From positions 496,001 through 560,000 of the forward strand of contig JAEYPT010000001.1 of the NCBI GenBank assembly GCA_023410445.1: a DNA stretch of 64,000 nt, given 5' to 3'. This DNA comes from Bacillota bacterium. GTDB taxonomy: Bacteria > Bacillota > Clostridia > Oscillospirales > Acutalibacteraceae. The notes below the pieces were generated by a model, which worked only from the letters and a program-made list of their open reading frames with translations, did not search any database and was not told the origin of the DNA. Shown piece by piece: positions 9,207 through 17,511 of the stretch. Within the stretch, counting starts at the first letter, position 1. Every line of letters starts with the position of its first letter. A program made the translations under genes and the position numbers.

Positions 9207-9235
9207 TTGCGAAAAAGCAGAGAAAAGAATATAAT
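9207..9235 (+). promoter_or_regulatory. Predicted promoter of the minor-pilin arm
   Basis: TTGCGA, 17 nt, TATAAT, ending about 50 nt before the TTG start at 9286. Confidence 0.55.
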
Positions 9236-9285
9236 TTAAGCCAGAATAAACGAATTTGCAGGAGTGGCGAACGGAGGGGAAAGAA

Positions 9286-11031
9286 TTGAAGTCGAAACGC
9301 GGTGTGGCCCTTGCCTATGTCATTGTTGTGACTGCGGCTCTGCTTGTGATTGCAACGGCCATTGTCGCGTTGGCCAATTATAACCTGAATGTTTCCCAGA
9401 ACAGTCTCGAGGGCCGCCAGGCCTACCTTGACGCCCGCTCCGCCATTGAATTCGGACGGGCTTACCTTACGAAAAACCCGGATACGGAGGACTTTACGAT
9501 CGTTCGCTCCTCCCAGTCCACCTCCGGCTCCGGCCTCGCGGTCGGTGCAAAGGGTGCGACCGGTGCGATTGCGTCCTATGTGAAGGAAACCGGGATGATT
9601 AACGCAAAAGTCCCTTATTCGGCTACTCACGACCGATTCCGCCTGCTTTCCTACCATATCGGCGGGGGCGCCGTCATCAGCTCCGGCTCAGGCAGTTCCG
9701 GTTCCGGCAGTTCGGGCGGAAGTTCTGCTTCGGGCAGTTCCGGCAGCGGTTCCAGCGGGGGGAGTTCGGGCAGCAGCTCCGGGTCCAGTGGAATCAGTTC
9801 GGGCGGAAGTTCTTCATCAGGCAGTTCCAGCTCCGGCAGCTCTTCTTCCGGAGATTCCGACAATTCCCAGCACGACTATCTGATCTGCGGAGCAAATTAC
9901 GGAACAACTCCTGTCATTGACAATATCAATACGAACTCCCCAACGATCAGTGAAAACCGGCAGTCGGCTTACCCAATTGTGGTGCGCAATATGCTGCAGG
10001 GCACATCCGACTGGGATACCGCGCGGTGCCTGACCGCTCCTGAGATTTATCTGCTGTGTCAGCCTACTTCTTTTCAATTTTACAATCAATGCTATGCAAC
10101 CTTGAAATCCAATTTCATCTGTGTTGGTGGCAGTTCTATTACCGGTCAGGACTACCGAACGAGCTTTGCCGATCCCTCGAATCAATATTGTGTGCTGATG
10201 CTGAAAACCAACCCATCTGGCGGCACCGGCGTCATTTGTTTTACACAGGACTGTACGCTCACAGTTGCCGGGAATCAGAACGCGCGAACCGTTCAAATTC
10301 CAAAAGGTTATTATTCGTTCCGTGACGGAACGAACCTCTACGATCTGACTTCATCGAATTTCACATCCCTGCTGACGCGGCTGGATGAATCTTCACTGCC
10401 TTCCTATGTAAGCACAAGCAGGGTGCGGTTTATCACAGGGAATTATACTTCGTTTTTTACAGGCGGCAACGGGGACTGGAATTATGGAGCCTACTGGACG
10501 GACGATGCCGGGGTTCTGGCGAACGGTCGTCCGAGCAATAACTCCTCGGGCCATCAATACATCTTTAACTCCAGTGAAGTGTTCTTTTACATAACCTCCT
10601 GCAGAAACTGGGAAAACGCTATTAACGTCAGCAGCAATACCGGCCCCGATCTCAATACCGGAATTTATCAGGCTGGGCAGATTTATATGCGCTATGTGAA
10701 TTCCACCGATAATTTTACCATTCCGGCGGATAAGACCATTGTGTTCCGGAGCAATAAAATCTGGATGAACACCGCGCGGGATGACACAAGCCCGGGCGGG
10801 GACGTTCCAATTACGGCGGGCAGTTCCGGCAGTTCGTTCCTGCTCCAGTCGGTAAGCGGTTCCGGCCCGTTTGAACTGGATATTCCGGCGGCGCTCACCG
10901 TGAACTATACGAACCTGAACGGGACAGCAAAAAGCTACCGGATCAAGGCCGGAACCTATCGGCTTGCTCAGCAGATTAATCTGTTCAACGACAGTGCGCC
11001 AACTACTCTGAACGCTTCCTACAGCGGCTGA
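9286..11031 (+). CDS. PilX-like pilus-associated protein with Ser/Gly-rich insert
   Basis: About 581 residues. After KSKRG a hydrophobic helix (VALAYVIVVTAALLVIATAIV) resembles PilX-type minor pilins, but the TLVE motif is missing, so cleavage by PilD is uncertain. An extremely Ser/Gly-rich stretch encoded at 9676-9863 separates the N-terminal part from a large domain rich in Asn, Ser, Thr and Tyr. That domain resembles a beta-rich surface domain, without a family I can name. The start TTG 9286 is chosen because GGAGG lies 8 nt upstream; an earlier TTG (9256) lacks a site. It is the first gene of an operon with two prepilins and may be a tip or adhesin component. Confidence 0.65.
   Translation: MKSKRGVALAYVIVVTAALLVIATAIVALANYNLNVSQNSLEGRQAYLDARSAIEFGRAYLTKNPDTEDFTIVRSSQSTSGSGLAVGAKGATGAIASYVKETGMINAKVPYSATHDRFRLLSYHIGGGAVISSGSGSSGSGSSGGSSASGSSGSGSSGGSSGSSSGSSGISSGGSSSSGSSSSGSSSSGDSDNSQHDYLICGANYGTTPVIDNINTNSPTISENRQSAYPIVVRNMLQGTSDWDTARCLTAPEIYLLCQPTSFQFYNQCYATLKSNFICVGGSSITGQDYRTSFADPSNQYCVLMLKTNPSGGTGVICFTQDCTLTVAGNQNARTVQIPKGYYSFRDGTNLYDLTSSNFTSLLTRLDESSLPSYVSTSRVRFITGNYTSFFTGGNGDWNYGAYWTDDAGVLANGRPSNNSSGHQYIFNSSEVFFYITSCRNWENAINVSSNTGPDLNTGIYQAGQIYMRYVNSTDNFTIPADKTIVFRSNKIWMNTARDDTSPGGDVPITAGSSGSSFLLQSVSGSGPFELDIPAALTVNYTNLNGTAKSYRIKAGTYRLAQQINLFNDSAPTTLNASYSG
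9676..9863 (+). repeat. Low-complexity Ser/Gly codon repeat
   Basis: About 188 bp of irregular tandem AGT/TCC/GGC codons encoding SGSSGS-type units. Such tracts expand and contract by slippage, so linker length may vary between strains. Confidence 0.85.
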
Positions 11032-11069
11032 ACGCATCCGAGCACGACGGGAAAGGGGGAAACACACCG

Positions 11070-11531
11070 ATGAACGGTACACGGATAAAATGGAAAAGCA
11101 AACAAGGCGTTACTCTGGTCGAGGTGATTGCCGCTGTTGCGATCCTCGCGGTTGTGGTTACCTCCGTGGTAGCTGGGATCAGTTTTTCCCAGCGTGCCGT
11201 TCTGTCGCAGGGTTCGCAGAGCGACGCGGCCGCCCAGGCGCAGAATCTGGCCGATCAGCTGATTGCCAAGCTTCACGGCCTTGACGAGAGCAAGCTGGAC
11301 ACCGTGTCGGTTTCCGGTGCCGCTAAGATTACGGGGGCCGCTTTTCCTGATTTGACGTCGAACCAGGACAGCCAGTACACCATTTCCACCGTACAGGATG
11401 ATGCGATTTCCGCGCATGCGGGCGACATTGCCGGTTACCGCATCAAGGTCGCCGTAGCATACCGCGACGCCGGCGGGAGAAAATTTGTGCGTTTTACCGC
11501 TTTTGCCGCAAAGGACGGTGATTCGCCGTGA
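11070..11531 (+). CDS. Minor prepilin (PilV/PulG-like)
   Basis: A 153-residue prepilin with a basic leader ending KSKQG, cleavage motif G-VTLVE and a hydrophobic helix IAAVAILAVVVTSVVAG. The rest is a small polar domain. RBS GAAAGGGGG precedes ATG 11070. It is translationally coupled to the next prepilin by a GTGA overlap at 11528-11531. Minor pilins like this prime pilus assembly. Confidence 0.85.
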   Translation: MNGTRIKWKSKQGVTLVEVIAAVAILAVVVTSVVAGISFSQRAVLSQGSQSDAAAQAQNLADQLIAKLHGLDESKLDTVSVSGAAKITGAAFPDLTSNQDSQYTISTVQDDAISAHAGDIAGYRIKVAVAYRDAGGRKFVRFTAFAAKDGDSP

Positions 11532-12025
11532 AGTTGTATTCCCGAAAGGGCGTTACGCTCGTGGAACTGATTGTTGTCGTAGCCTTTACCGCCGTGATTA
11601 TCGGGGCGGCCTGCATGGTTCTGTATTACGGCACGCAGACCTTTCACAGCGGAACCACCAACGCCTTTAGTCAGCAGAAAACGACGCTCGCAGAAAGTTA
11701 TATTCAGCAGTACGCGGCTGTTGCAACCGATGTTTCGGATTCCGTGAACGCGGGCGAGGACGGCGTGATCTTCTCCATTACCGGCCATTCGCTTCATGTG
11801 AAAACGCAGAAGACTTCCGGCGGTTCCCCTTCGGAAGTCTCCGTGGACGGAATCTCTGAGATTGACTTTAAAATGCAGGACAGCTCCCTGAATTACACGA
11901 TCTTTGCGGCGGATGATTCCTACAAACTGACCGGAGGAATCGTTCCGAGCAACAGTCGGTCTGTTTCGCTGAGTTCCTGCCGGGTAACGGACGGCGGAGC
12001 GGTACTTTTTATGAAAACAGATTGA
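11528..12025 (+). CDS. Minor prepilin (PilW/PulJ-like)
   Basis: A 165-residue prepilin with leader KLYSRKG, cleavage motif G-VTLVE and hydrophobic segment LIVVVAFTAVIIGAACMVLYYG. The start is GTG 11528, overlapping the stop of the previous gene. It is the last gene of the plus-strand pilus arm. Its product should be matured by the peptidase at 5436-6170. Confidence 0.85.
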   Translation: MKLYSRKGVTLVELIVVVAFTAVIIGAACMVLYYGTQTFHSGTTNAFSQQKTTLAESYIQQYAAVATDVSDSVNAGEDGVIFSITGHSLHVKTQKTSGGSPSEVSVDGISEIDFKMQDSSLNYTIFAADDSYKLTGGIVPSNSRSVSLSSCRVTDGGAVLFMKTD

Positions 12026-12057
12026 TTGTCCACACGGTTCTTACCGAGCCGCAAGCC

Positions 12058-12086
12058 TTGACAAACCCTGGGGAACAGGGTATCAT
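12058..12086 (+). promoter_or_regulatory. Sigma-A promoter with a palindromic spacer
   Basis: TTGACA, 17 nt, TATCAT. The spacer contains the perfect inverted repeat ACCCTG-N5-CAGGGT, which a repressor or MerR-like activator could bind. A terminator lies only about 20 nt past the expected start. Confidence 0.6.
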
Positions 12087-12110
12087 AAAAGAAATTGCAA
12101 GTTTGCAGGC

Positions 12111-12146
12111 AAGGGTGCTGAGAATTTTTCTCAGTCCCCTTTTTTG
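12111..12146 (+). terminator. Intrinsic terminator, possible attenuator
   Basis: Stem CTGAGAA/TTCTCAG (12118-12124 with 12128-12134), extended by AAGGG/CCCCTT, followed by six T. It could end the pilus operon, the short transcript from the promoter at 12058, or both. Confidence 0.7.
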
Positions 12147-12212
12147 TTTACCCGGAGGCCAAGTTTCAGGACTTTTCGGACGATTGCAAACGGGTCAGGT
12201 AGGGGAACGGAG

Positions 12213-12302
12213 ATGTTTGTGAAGAATTCCAGCGCGGTCATGAAAACGGTGGAAACATTTCTCAAGAACCGAACCGGAGACTTTGCAACGCGGTGCGATT
12301 GA
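12213..12302 (+). CDS. Possible 29-residue leader peptide
   Basis: ATG 12213 is preceded by GGGGAACGGAG and opens 29 codons ending in TGA at 12300-12302. The peptide begins MFVKNSSAVMKTVETFLKN. No family is recognised. It lies just upstream of the promoter at 12306-12334, in the long region before the dehydrogenase gene. It could equally be chance. Confidence 0.25.
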   Translation: MFVKNSSAVMKTVETFLKNRTGDFATRCD

Positions 12303-12305
12303 CAA

Positions 12306-12334
12306 TTGCACACAAACAGGTGCATACTTATAAA
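12306..12334 (+). promoter_or_regulatory. Predicted promoter of the alcohol dehydrogenase gene
   Basis: TTGCAC, 17 nt, TATAAA. The repeat TGCAC-N8-GTGCA covers the -35 box and spacer and could be an operator. The leader to ATG 12455 is about 115 nt. Confidence 0.45.
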
Positions 12335-12454
12335 AAATACTGCTTTATTTTAGAAGAAATCTTTCGCCGAGGATGTTCGAGGGCTTGGGCCGACCTGAGC
12401 GAAGAATCGGAAATCGACTGCGGCGGAGTTTTATTAACAGAGAGGGGAAACAAC

Positions 12455-13585
12455 ATGGATTTTCAGTATTATCTTCCTGTCAACTTGATTTTTGGCAGAG
12501 GAAAGATTGCCAAATTGGGAACCGAGACCGCCCGGTACGGGAAAAAGGCGCTCCTTGTTACAGGAATGTCCAGCACGAAAAAAACGGGGCTGCTGGCGAA
12601 GGCGGAAACGATTTTAAAGGAAGCCGGAGTAGGCTCCGTCGTTTTCGACCGCGTTGAACCGAATCCCCTTACCACAACCGTCCATTCCGGCGCGAGGATT
12701 GCACGGGAAGAAGGCTGCGACGTGATCGTCGGGCTCGGCGGGGGAAGTATTATGGACGCCGCCAAAGCGATTGCCTTTATGGCCTTAAACGACGGCGATG
12801 TTTCCGATTATGTATTCGGCAGGAAAACGTCAACGGAGGCGCTGCCGCTGATCCTTGTGCCGACCACCTGCGGCACAGGTAGTGAGGGCAATGAATTTGC
12901 AGTTCTGTCAAACCCGGAGAACCACGATAAAAAATCGCTCCGCACGATGGCGATTGTAGCAAAGGCTTCCGTCATTGACCCGGAACTGATGATGACCATG
13001 CCGAGGGGTGTGCTGGCTTCGGTGGGATTCGATGCCCTGTGCCACAACATGGAGGCGTTTCTTTCCGCTTCGGGTCAGCCGATTTCCAATGTGTTGGCTC
13101 AGGAGGGCATCCGGCTGATGGCGGAATATCTCCCTAAGGTGTACGCGGGCAGCGGGGACCCGTCGGATTGGGAAAAGGTGACGATGGGCAGCACCATCGG
13201 CGGCATGGCGATTTCCATTGCCAGCGTGACGGCGCCGCACGGCATGGAGCATCCAGCCAGTGGCCTGCGGAATATTGTCCACGGGCGCGGCCTTGCAGCC
13301 CTTACACCGGTTGTCTTTGAGGAATCCATCAGCAGCGCGCCGGAAAAGTTTGCAGTGATCTCCAAGCTGCTGGGCGGCAAAGACGAGAAAGACTGTGCAG
13401 ATCAGGTGCGGAAATTCCTCCAGAAGATCGACCTGACGCAGAGCCTGGGGGATCAGGGTGTGCTGGAGTCAGACATCGACTGGATGGCGCAGAATTGCCT
13501 GAAGGTTTCGGTCGGCTCCATCGGAAATCATCCGATTGTGTTCGGGCAGGAGGACATCCGCCGGATTTACAAAAAGGCTCTTTAA
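12455..13585 (+). CDS. Iron-containing alcohol dehydrogenase
   Basis: A 376-residue group III alcohol dehydrogenase. It has the FGRGK start motif, the nucleotide loop GLGGGSIMDAAKAIAF, and the metal-site region with DALCHNMEAF and GMEHPASGLRNIVHGRGLA. It reduces an aldehyde or ketone with NAD(P)H in the cytoplasm. Relatives include butanol dehydrogenases and lactaldehyde reductases; the substrate cannot be read. ATG 12455 follows AGAGGGGAAAC; a longer frame to 12293 lacks support. It is monocistronic, between a complex leader and a terminator. Confidence 0.88.
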   Translation: MDFQYYLPVNLIFGRGKIAKLGTETARYGKKALLVTGMSSTKKTGLLAKAETILKEAGVGSVVFDRVEPNPLTTTVHSGARIAREEGCDVIVGLGGGSIMDAAKAIAFMALNDGDVSDYVFGRKTSTEALPLILVPTTCGTGSEGNEFAVLSNPENHDKKSLRTMAIVAKASVIDPELMMTMPRGVLASVGFDALCHNMEAFLSASGQPISNVLAQEGIRLMAEYLPKVYAGSGDPSDWEKVTMGSTIGGMAISIASVTAPHGMEHPASGLRNIVHGRGLAALTPVVFEESISSAPEKFAVISKLLGGKDEKDCADQVRKFLQKIDLTQSLGDQGVLESDIDWMAQNCLKVSVGSIGNHPIVFGQEDIRRIYKKAL

Positions 13586-13604
13586 AATTTCCAGATGTGC
13601 AAAG

Positions 13605-13653
13605 AAAAGCCCTCGTCGGACTGCCGTAACCCGGCTGGCCGATGAGGGCTTAT
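13605..13653. terminator. Bidirectional terminator
   Basis: 13-bp stem AAGCCCTCGTCGG/CCGATGAGGGCTT with one G-T pair, at 13607-13619 and 13639-13651. It serves the dehydrogenase and the small minus-strand gene at 13666. Confidence 0.75.
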
Positions 13654-13665
13654 TCATTCGGTTGG

Positions 13666-13920
13666 TTAAGCTTCCTGCTCTTTCCAGTTTCTCACGGTCC
13701 CTGTCCGCACTCTGCCGACGCAGGCGGGGTTCCCGCAGCTATCCGCTTTCGTGCAGTTGAAGCTGTCAATGCGAAGAAAGGCCCGGTCTCCCGGTCTGCC
13801 GGGGACCTCGAGGCACCGGTGGTCGATGGAAACGTTCTCTCCGCTTAAAAGGCATATAGCCTCTTTTGTATCCCGGGTATCCTTGGTCAGAACTTTTATT
13901 TCTTCAGGCTCTTTTGTCAC
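13666..13920 (-). CDS. Small Cys-containing protein of unknown function
   Basis: 84 residues from GTG 13920, which has AAAGGAGAG 7 nt upstream; a longer frame to 13956 lacks a ribosome site. The N-terminus is charged (TKEPEEIKVLTKDTRDTKE). Four Cys are spread through the chain, including FNCTKADSCGNPAC, which could bind metal. No family is recognised. It has its own promoter and shares a terminator with the dehydrogenase gene, both of which support a real gene. Confidence 0.6.
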   Translation of the reverse strand: MTKEPEEIKVLTKDTRDTKEAICLLSGENVSIDHRCLEVPGRPGDRAFLRIDSFNCTKADSCGNPACVGRVRTGTVRNWKEQEA

Positions 13921-13951
13921 GGCTGTTCTCTCCTTTTTGTTTACTCTGCTT

Positions 13952-13981
13952 ATCATAGTACAATCGCAAAAGAAATGTCAA
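13952..13981 (-). promoter_or_regulatory. Predicted promoter of the small Cys protein gene
   Basis: Minus strand TTGACA (13981-13976), 18 nt, TATGAT (13957-13952). Confidence 0.55.
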
Positions 13982-14012
13982 TGTCAGACCTCGATACTTT
14001 TTCAGAATTCTC

Positions 14013-14041
14013 TTGCATCACTGCTGTAACAGGGATACAAT
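14013..14041 (+). promoter_or_regulatory. Predicted promoter of the slipin gene
   Basis: TTGCAT, 17 nt, TACAAT, about 65 nt before the slipin start. Confidence 0.5.
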
Positions 14042-14106
14042 AACCTTAATCCTTCCGGATTGCAGTTATTATGGTTTATACAGCGCCCTGGTGCGCGGAA
14101 AGTGGG

Positions 14107-14895
14107 ATGGTAACGATGAATTATGGGCTGACTTTGCTGATTGGTATCGCAGTATTGGTTATTTTGCTGCTTTCTCTTTCTCTGGTCGTCATTAACGAAT
14201 ATGAACGGGGCGTGGTTTTTCGCTTCGGACACGTAATCGGTGTGCTTGGCCCCGGTTTGAAGCTTCGTATTCCGTTCGGTATCGATATCGTGCGGAAGGT
14301 CGATCTGCGTACACGTACCATCGACGTTCCTCAGCAGGAAATTATCACCAAAGATAATATTTCCATCAAAGTCGATGCTGTCGTTTATTATCACATTCAG
14401 GACCCGGTCCTTGTGATCACAAAGGTGGTCAATTTCAACAGCAGCACTACCATGCTGGGACAAACCACGCTGCGCTCCGTGCTTGGCCAGCATGAGCTGG
14501 ATGAAATTCTGACCAGCAAAGACAATATCAATACGATTCTCAAAAACATGCTTACGGAAACCATGTCTTCGTGGGGAATTATCATCACGGCAGTTGAGCT
14601 GCGCAGCATTGAAATTCCGGATTCCATGAAGCGCGCCATGGCAAAGCAGGCAGAAGCGGAGCGGGAACGCCGCGCGAAGATCACTGCGGCCGACGGCGAG
14701 GCGCAGGCGGCTTCAAAGCTTTATGAAGCTTCCGAAGTCATTCGGAAATCGCCTTCGGCTCTTCAGCTGCGCTATTTGCAGACCCTGACCGAAATCGCGG
14801 TCGAGAAAAACTCAACCATCGTTTTCCCTTTGCCCATGGAGTTCATGCGGGCCTTCGGCAAACAAGTAATTCCGGATCCGCCGGAAGAAAAATAA
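14107..14895 (+). CDS. Slipin (SPFH/stomatin-family membrane scaffold)
   Basis: About 262 residues: one N-terminal membrane helix (LLIGIAVLVILLLSLSLVVI) followed by the SPFH domain (EYERGVVFRFG, GPGLKLRIPF, DLRTRTIDVPQQ) and a helical C-terminus rich in Ala and Glu (MKRAMAKQAEAERERRAKI), the typical slipin pattern. Proteins of this class form membrane microdomain scaffolds and often pair with an NfeD protein, which is absent here. ATG 14107 or 14116 are both possible; GGAAAG upstream favours 14107. Confidence 0.85.
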   Translation: MVTMNYGLTLLIGIAVLVILLLSLSLVVINEYERGVVFRFGHVIGVLGPGLKLRIPFGIDIVRKVDLRTRTIDVPQQEIITKDNISIKVDAVVYYHIQDPVLVITKVVNFNSSTTMLGQTTLRSVLGQHELDEILTSKDNINTILKNMLTETMSSWGIIITAVELRSIEIPDSMKRAMAKQAEAERERRAKITAADGEAQAASKLYEASEVIRKSPSALQLRYLQTLTEIAVEKNSTIVFPLPMEFMRAFGKQVIPDPPEEK

Positions 14896-14945
14896 TCTTT
14901 GTTTTCTTTGAATGCTGCAGGGCAGCGGGGAAGTGTCATGTTAAG

Positions 14946-14988
14946 CGGACTGGCGTCGTTCCTACCGAGCGGCGCCAGTCCGGTTTTT
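14946..14988 (+). terminator. Terminator of the slipin gene
   Basis: Perfect stem CGGACTGGCG/CGCCAGTCCG (14946-14955 and 14973-14982) followed by GTTTTT. Confidence 0.8.
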
Positions 14989-15062
14989 CACTGTTTGCTG
15001 TCGGTTTGTTGAAAATTCGGGCAGAATTGTAAGAAGGCTGTTAAAAAGGGGATGACCCTCCA

Positions 15063-16217
15063 ATGAAAAATTACGGCAAATATCTTCGGATTGTCATGCT
15101 CGTTATCCTTGCCATGGTTTTCGTCGGAATAGCCTTCGACAACACCGCAGGGAAGACGTTTTTTCTATTGCTGTTCTTACTCGGCGTAATGAACGATTTT
15201 GTTCGGAAACGCTTTGTAAAAAAGCAGCCGCTGTATCTTCTTTCGTTTCTTCTTTCCGCAGTGATTGCGGGAATTTTGAAGTATTTCTTTTCAGAATTAA
15301 TGGACGGATATCTGTATCTCCTGATGATTGAGGGCTTGTTCCGGGAAAAAACGAAAACCCCCGTTTATCTTCTGGCACCTCATTTTCTTGCTTTCTTTGC
15401 CGGCTACTTCTTTCGCTTCCATAACATGGAGCTGCTCAATGCATTGGGGAGTGGCCTTCTCTCCTACTTACTCGGACTTTGCATCGTGCTGTCAGTGCGC
15501 GAGGCGGTAATTCAGCGGGATCAGGTAAACGCGCTCAATGTCGAGCTGAGCGACAAGAATCAGCAGCTTCTGCAATATCAGAGCCAATTGAAAGAGATGG
15601 CTCTAAATGCAGAGCGGAACCGTGTTGCTCAGGAACTGCACGATTCCCTTGGTCACACCCTGATGGCGATCCGCATGAATGTAAAAGTACTGGAAAAAGT
15701 AGGGCACAGTGACCAGGATAAAGAAGACCGGATTATCAGCAACCTCGATCAAATTGTTCAGGACGGAATCAATCAGCTTCGTGAAACCGTCTTTCAGCTA
15801 AAAAGGGAAGCGGAGAAAAAGCCGCTAAAGACATCGCTGTTAGAGATGATCGATCAGCTTTCGGCAAGCGGGGGAACCGAAATCAATCTGGAATGTGACG
15901 ACTGTGTCGACGAATGCTTGCCGGAAATCAAGGACGCCGTCTATAAGGCCGTAAAAGAAGGGATTACCAACGCGGTTCGGCACGGAAAAGCGAGTAAAAT
16001 CAGCATATTAATTTCTGTAGAGGACGGTCACATCCGAATGAGAATTTCGGATAACGGCCGCGGCTGCGATGTAATTAAAAAATCGTACGGTCTGCACGGC
16101 ATCGAAGAACGCTTCACCGCATGGAATGGTCATATTTCCTATGAAAGCAAACGGGGTCAGGGCTTTGTGATCACGGCAGACGTGCCGATTTACAAATATG
16201 AATCGGCAGAAAAATAA
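15063..16217 (+). CDS. NarL-type sensor histidine kinase
   Basis: 384 residues. The first ~150 hold about five membrane helices with little extracellular sequence, so the signal is probably sensed in or at the membrane. A coiled coil leads to the HisKA_3 phosphoacceptor in ERNRVAQELHDSLGHTL and a HATPase domain (KEGITNAVRHGKA, DNGRGC, GLHGIEERF). This is the DegS/LiaS type. It partners with the response regulator 30 nt downstream. Confidence 0.9.
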   Translation: MKNYGKYLRIVMLVILAMVFVGIAFDNTAGKTFFLLLFLLGVMNDFVRKRFVKKQPLYLLSFLLSAVIAGILKYFFSELMDGYLYLLMIEGLFREKTKTPVYLLAPHFLAFFAGYFFRFHNMELLNALGSGLLSYLLGLCIVLSVREAVIQRDQVNALNVELSDKNQQLLQYQSQLKEMALNAERNRVAQELHDSLGHTLMAIRMNVKVLEKVGHSDQDKEDRIISNLDQIVQDGINQLRETVFQLKREAEKKPLKTSLLEMIDQLSASGGTEINLECDDCVDECLPEIKDAVYKAVKEGITNAVRHGKASKISILISVEDGHIRMRISDNGRGCDVIKKSYGLHGIEERFTAWNGHISYESKRGQGFVITADVPIYKYESAEK

Positions 16218-16247
16218 GAAAACACACGGGGAAGGTTCGGGTTTGTT

Positions 16248-16904
16248 ATGATACAGGTAATCATTGCGGACGATCAGCCGATCATTCGGCAGGGGCTGAA
16301 AATGATTCTGGAACTGGACGAGAAACTTCGCTTTGCCGGAGAGGCAGGCAACGGCGTGGAGCTATTGGAACTTCTGAACCGAACGCCGTGCGACGTGGTC
16401 CTTATGGATATCCGTATGCCCCAAATGGACGGAATGGAAGCAACCCTACGGGTCAAAAACAAATTTTCGAAAACAAAAGTGCTGATTCTGACTACCTTTG
16501 AGGACGATGAATATATTTTTCACTGCCTGAAAAACGGGGCGGACGGCTATCTGTTAAAGGACGCGGACCCGGACGAAATCATACGGGCCATTCATACGGT
16601 GAACAGCGGAAACATTCTTTTGCACCCGAAAATTACAACGAAAGTGGTGTCGGCTTTGAACGCGGGAACGTCAGCCCTTTCAAATACCCCAGACGAACCG
16701 AAGGAGCTTACGCTTTTGACCGCACGGGAAAAAGAAGTAGCGGAACTGGTCGCTCAGGGGAAAAGCAACCGAGACATTGCCGCAGTTCTTTTTGTTACCG
16801 AGGGAACCGTAAAGAACCATCTGACTAAAGTTCTTGATAAGCTAAGCTTAAAAAGCAGAAACGAATTGATTGTATATATGACGAAAGTCACAGGCGGGGC
16901 ATAA
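16248..16904 (+). CDS. NarL/LuxR-type response regulator
   Basis: 218 residues: a receiver domain (IIADDQPIIRQGL, phosphoacceptor Asp in VVLMDIRMPQMDG, LTTFEDDEY, Lys in LLKDAD) and a C-terminal LuxR helix-turn-helix (LTAREKEVAELVAQGKSNRDIA to GTVKNHLTKVLDKL). It should be phosphorylated by the kinase encoded just upstream. The likely targets are the membrane protein genes immediately downstream (inference from position). Confidence 0.92.
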   Translation: MIQVIIADDQPIIRQGLKMILELDEKLRFAGEAGNGVELLELLNRTPCDVVLMDIRMPQMDGMEATLRVKNKFSKTKVLILTTFEDDEYIFHCLKNGADGYLLKDADPDEIIRAIHTVNSGNILLHPKITTKVVSALNAGTSALSNTPDEPKELTLLTAREKEVAELVAQGKSNRDIAAVLFVTEGTVKNHLTKVLDKLSLKSRNELIVYMTKVTGGA

Positions 16905-16919
16905 AAGCCCCGCTTTTTT
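16894..16919 (+). terminator. Terminator overlapping the response regulator stop codon
   Basis: Stem GCGGGGC/GCCCCGC with a 6-nt loop that contains the TAA stop, followed by TTTTTT. Confidence 0.85.
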
Positions 16920-17000
16920 CATGACCCGATCCAGGACCTTCGTTAGATGTTTTGCGAAAACGGAAATGTTATACTGGCTCATGAAAGAGAGGAAAATCAA

Positions 17001-17486
17001 ATGAGCCAGACCGTTATTGTAATTGTTATTTCCGTTGCCGTTCTTGCTTTTTTAATTTGGAATCATTTTAAACCCCAGACGATTGATTTTAGGATATTCC
17101 TTCTGCCCTGCATCCTTGCGGTGCTTTTCGTAGGATTTACTTTTCAGTATCCTACGCTCAAGGGTGATGCCGTCGGACTGGTCCTTCGCTTTTTGTTAGG
17201 GCTCGGAATCGGAGTTTTACAGGGATGCCTCGCAAAACTCATTTCGGCGGATGGAAGCATTGTTTCCACCGGTACAAAGGCAGGTTTGGCATGCTGGCTG
17301 ATTTTTGTGCCGGTGAGACTGCTGATCCTGCCGTGGTTCAGCGTGATTGCGCCCGGAGCTCACAATCTGGAAAATTCGTCGCTTGCGGGCATATCGGCCC
17401 TTTGCATTTTTGCGGGTTTCTTTCTGTCAAAGGGGATCACTCTTTTAATTCGAAAAGCGAGCCTGCTGACCGCCGGAGTCGGGTAA
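17001..17486 (+). CDS. CcdC-like polytopic membrane protein
   Basis: 161 residues with about five hydrophobic segments, resembling the CcdC/DUF1453 family by size and layout (moderate recognition). ATG 17001 has AGAGGAA 7 nt upstream, better than an earlier in-frame start at 16947. No catalytic motif is visible. It lies behind the two-component terminator, with a TATACT box at 16970 suggesting its own promoter, and is followed 25 nt later by a similar-sized membrane protein. Confidence 0.55.
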   Translation: MSQTVIVIVISVAVLAFLIWNHFKPQTIDFRIFLLPCILAVLFVGFTFQYPTLKGDAVGLVLRFLLGLGIGVLQGCLAKLISADGSIVSTGTKAGLACWLIFVPVRLLILPWFSVIAPGAHNLENSSLAGISALCIFAGFFLSKGITLLIRKASLLTAGVG

Positions 17487-17511
17487 ACACACCGCCGGTA
17501 AAGGAGACATT

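Noticed and set aside
9676..9863. Repetitive tract considered as a CRISPR or intergenic repeat
   Set aside because: Units are irregular three-base codons in frame with a large protein; no spacers.
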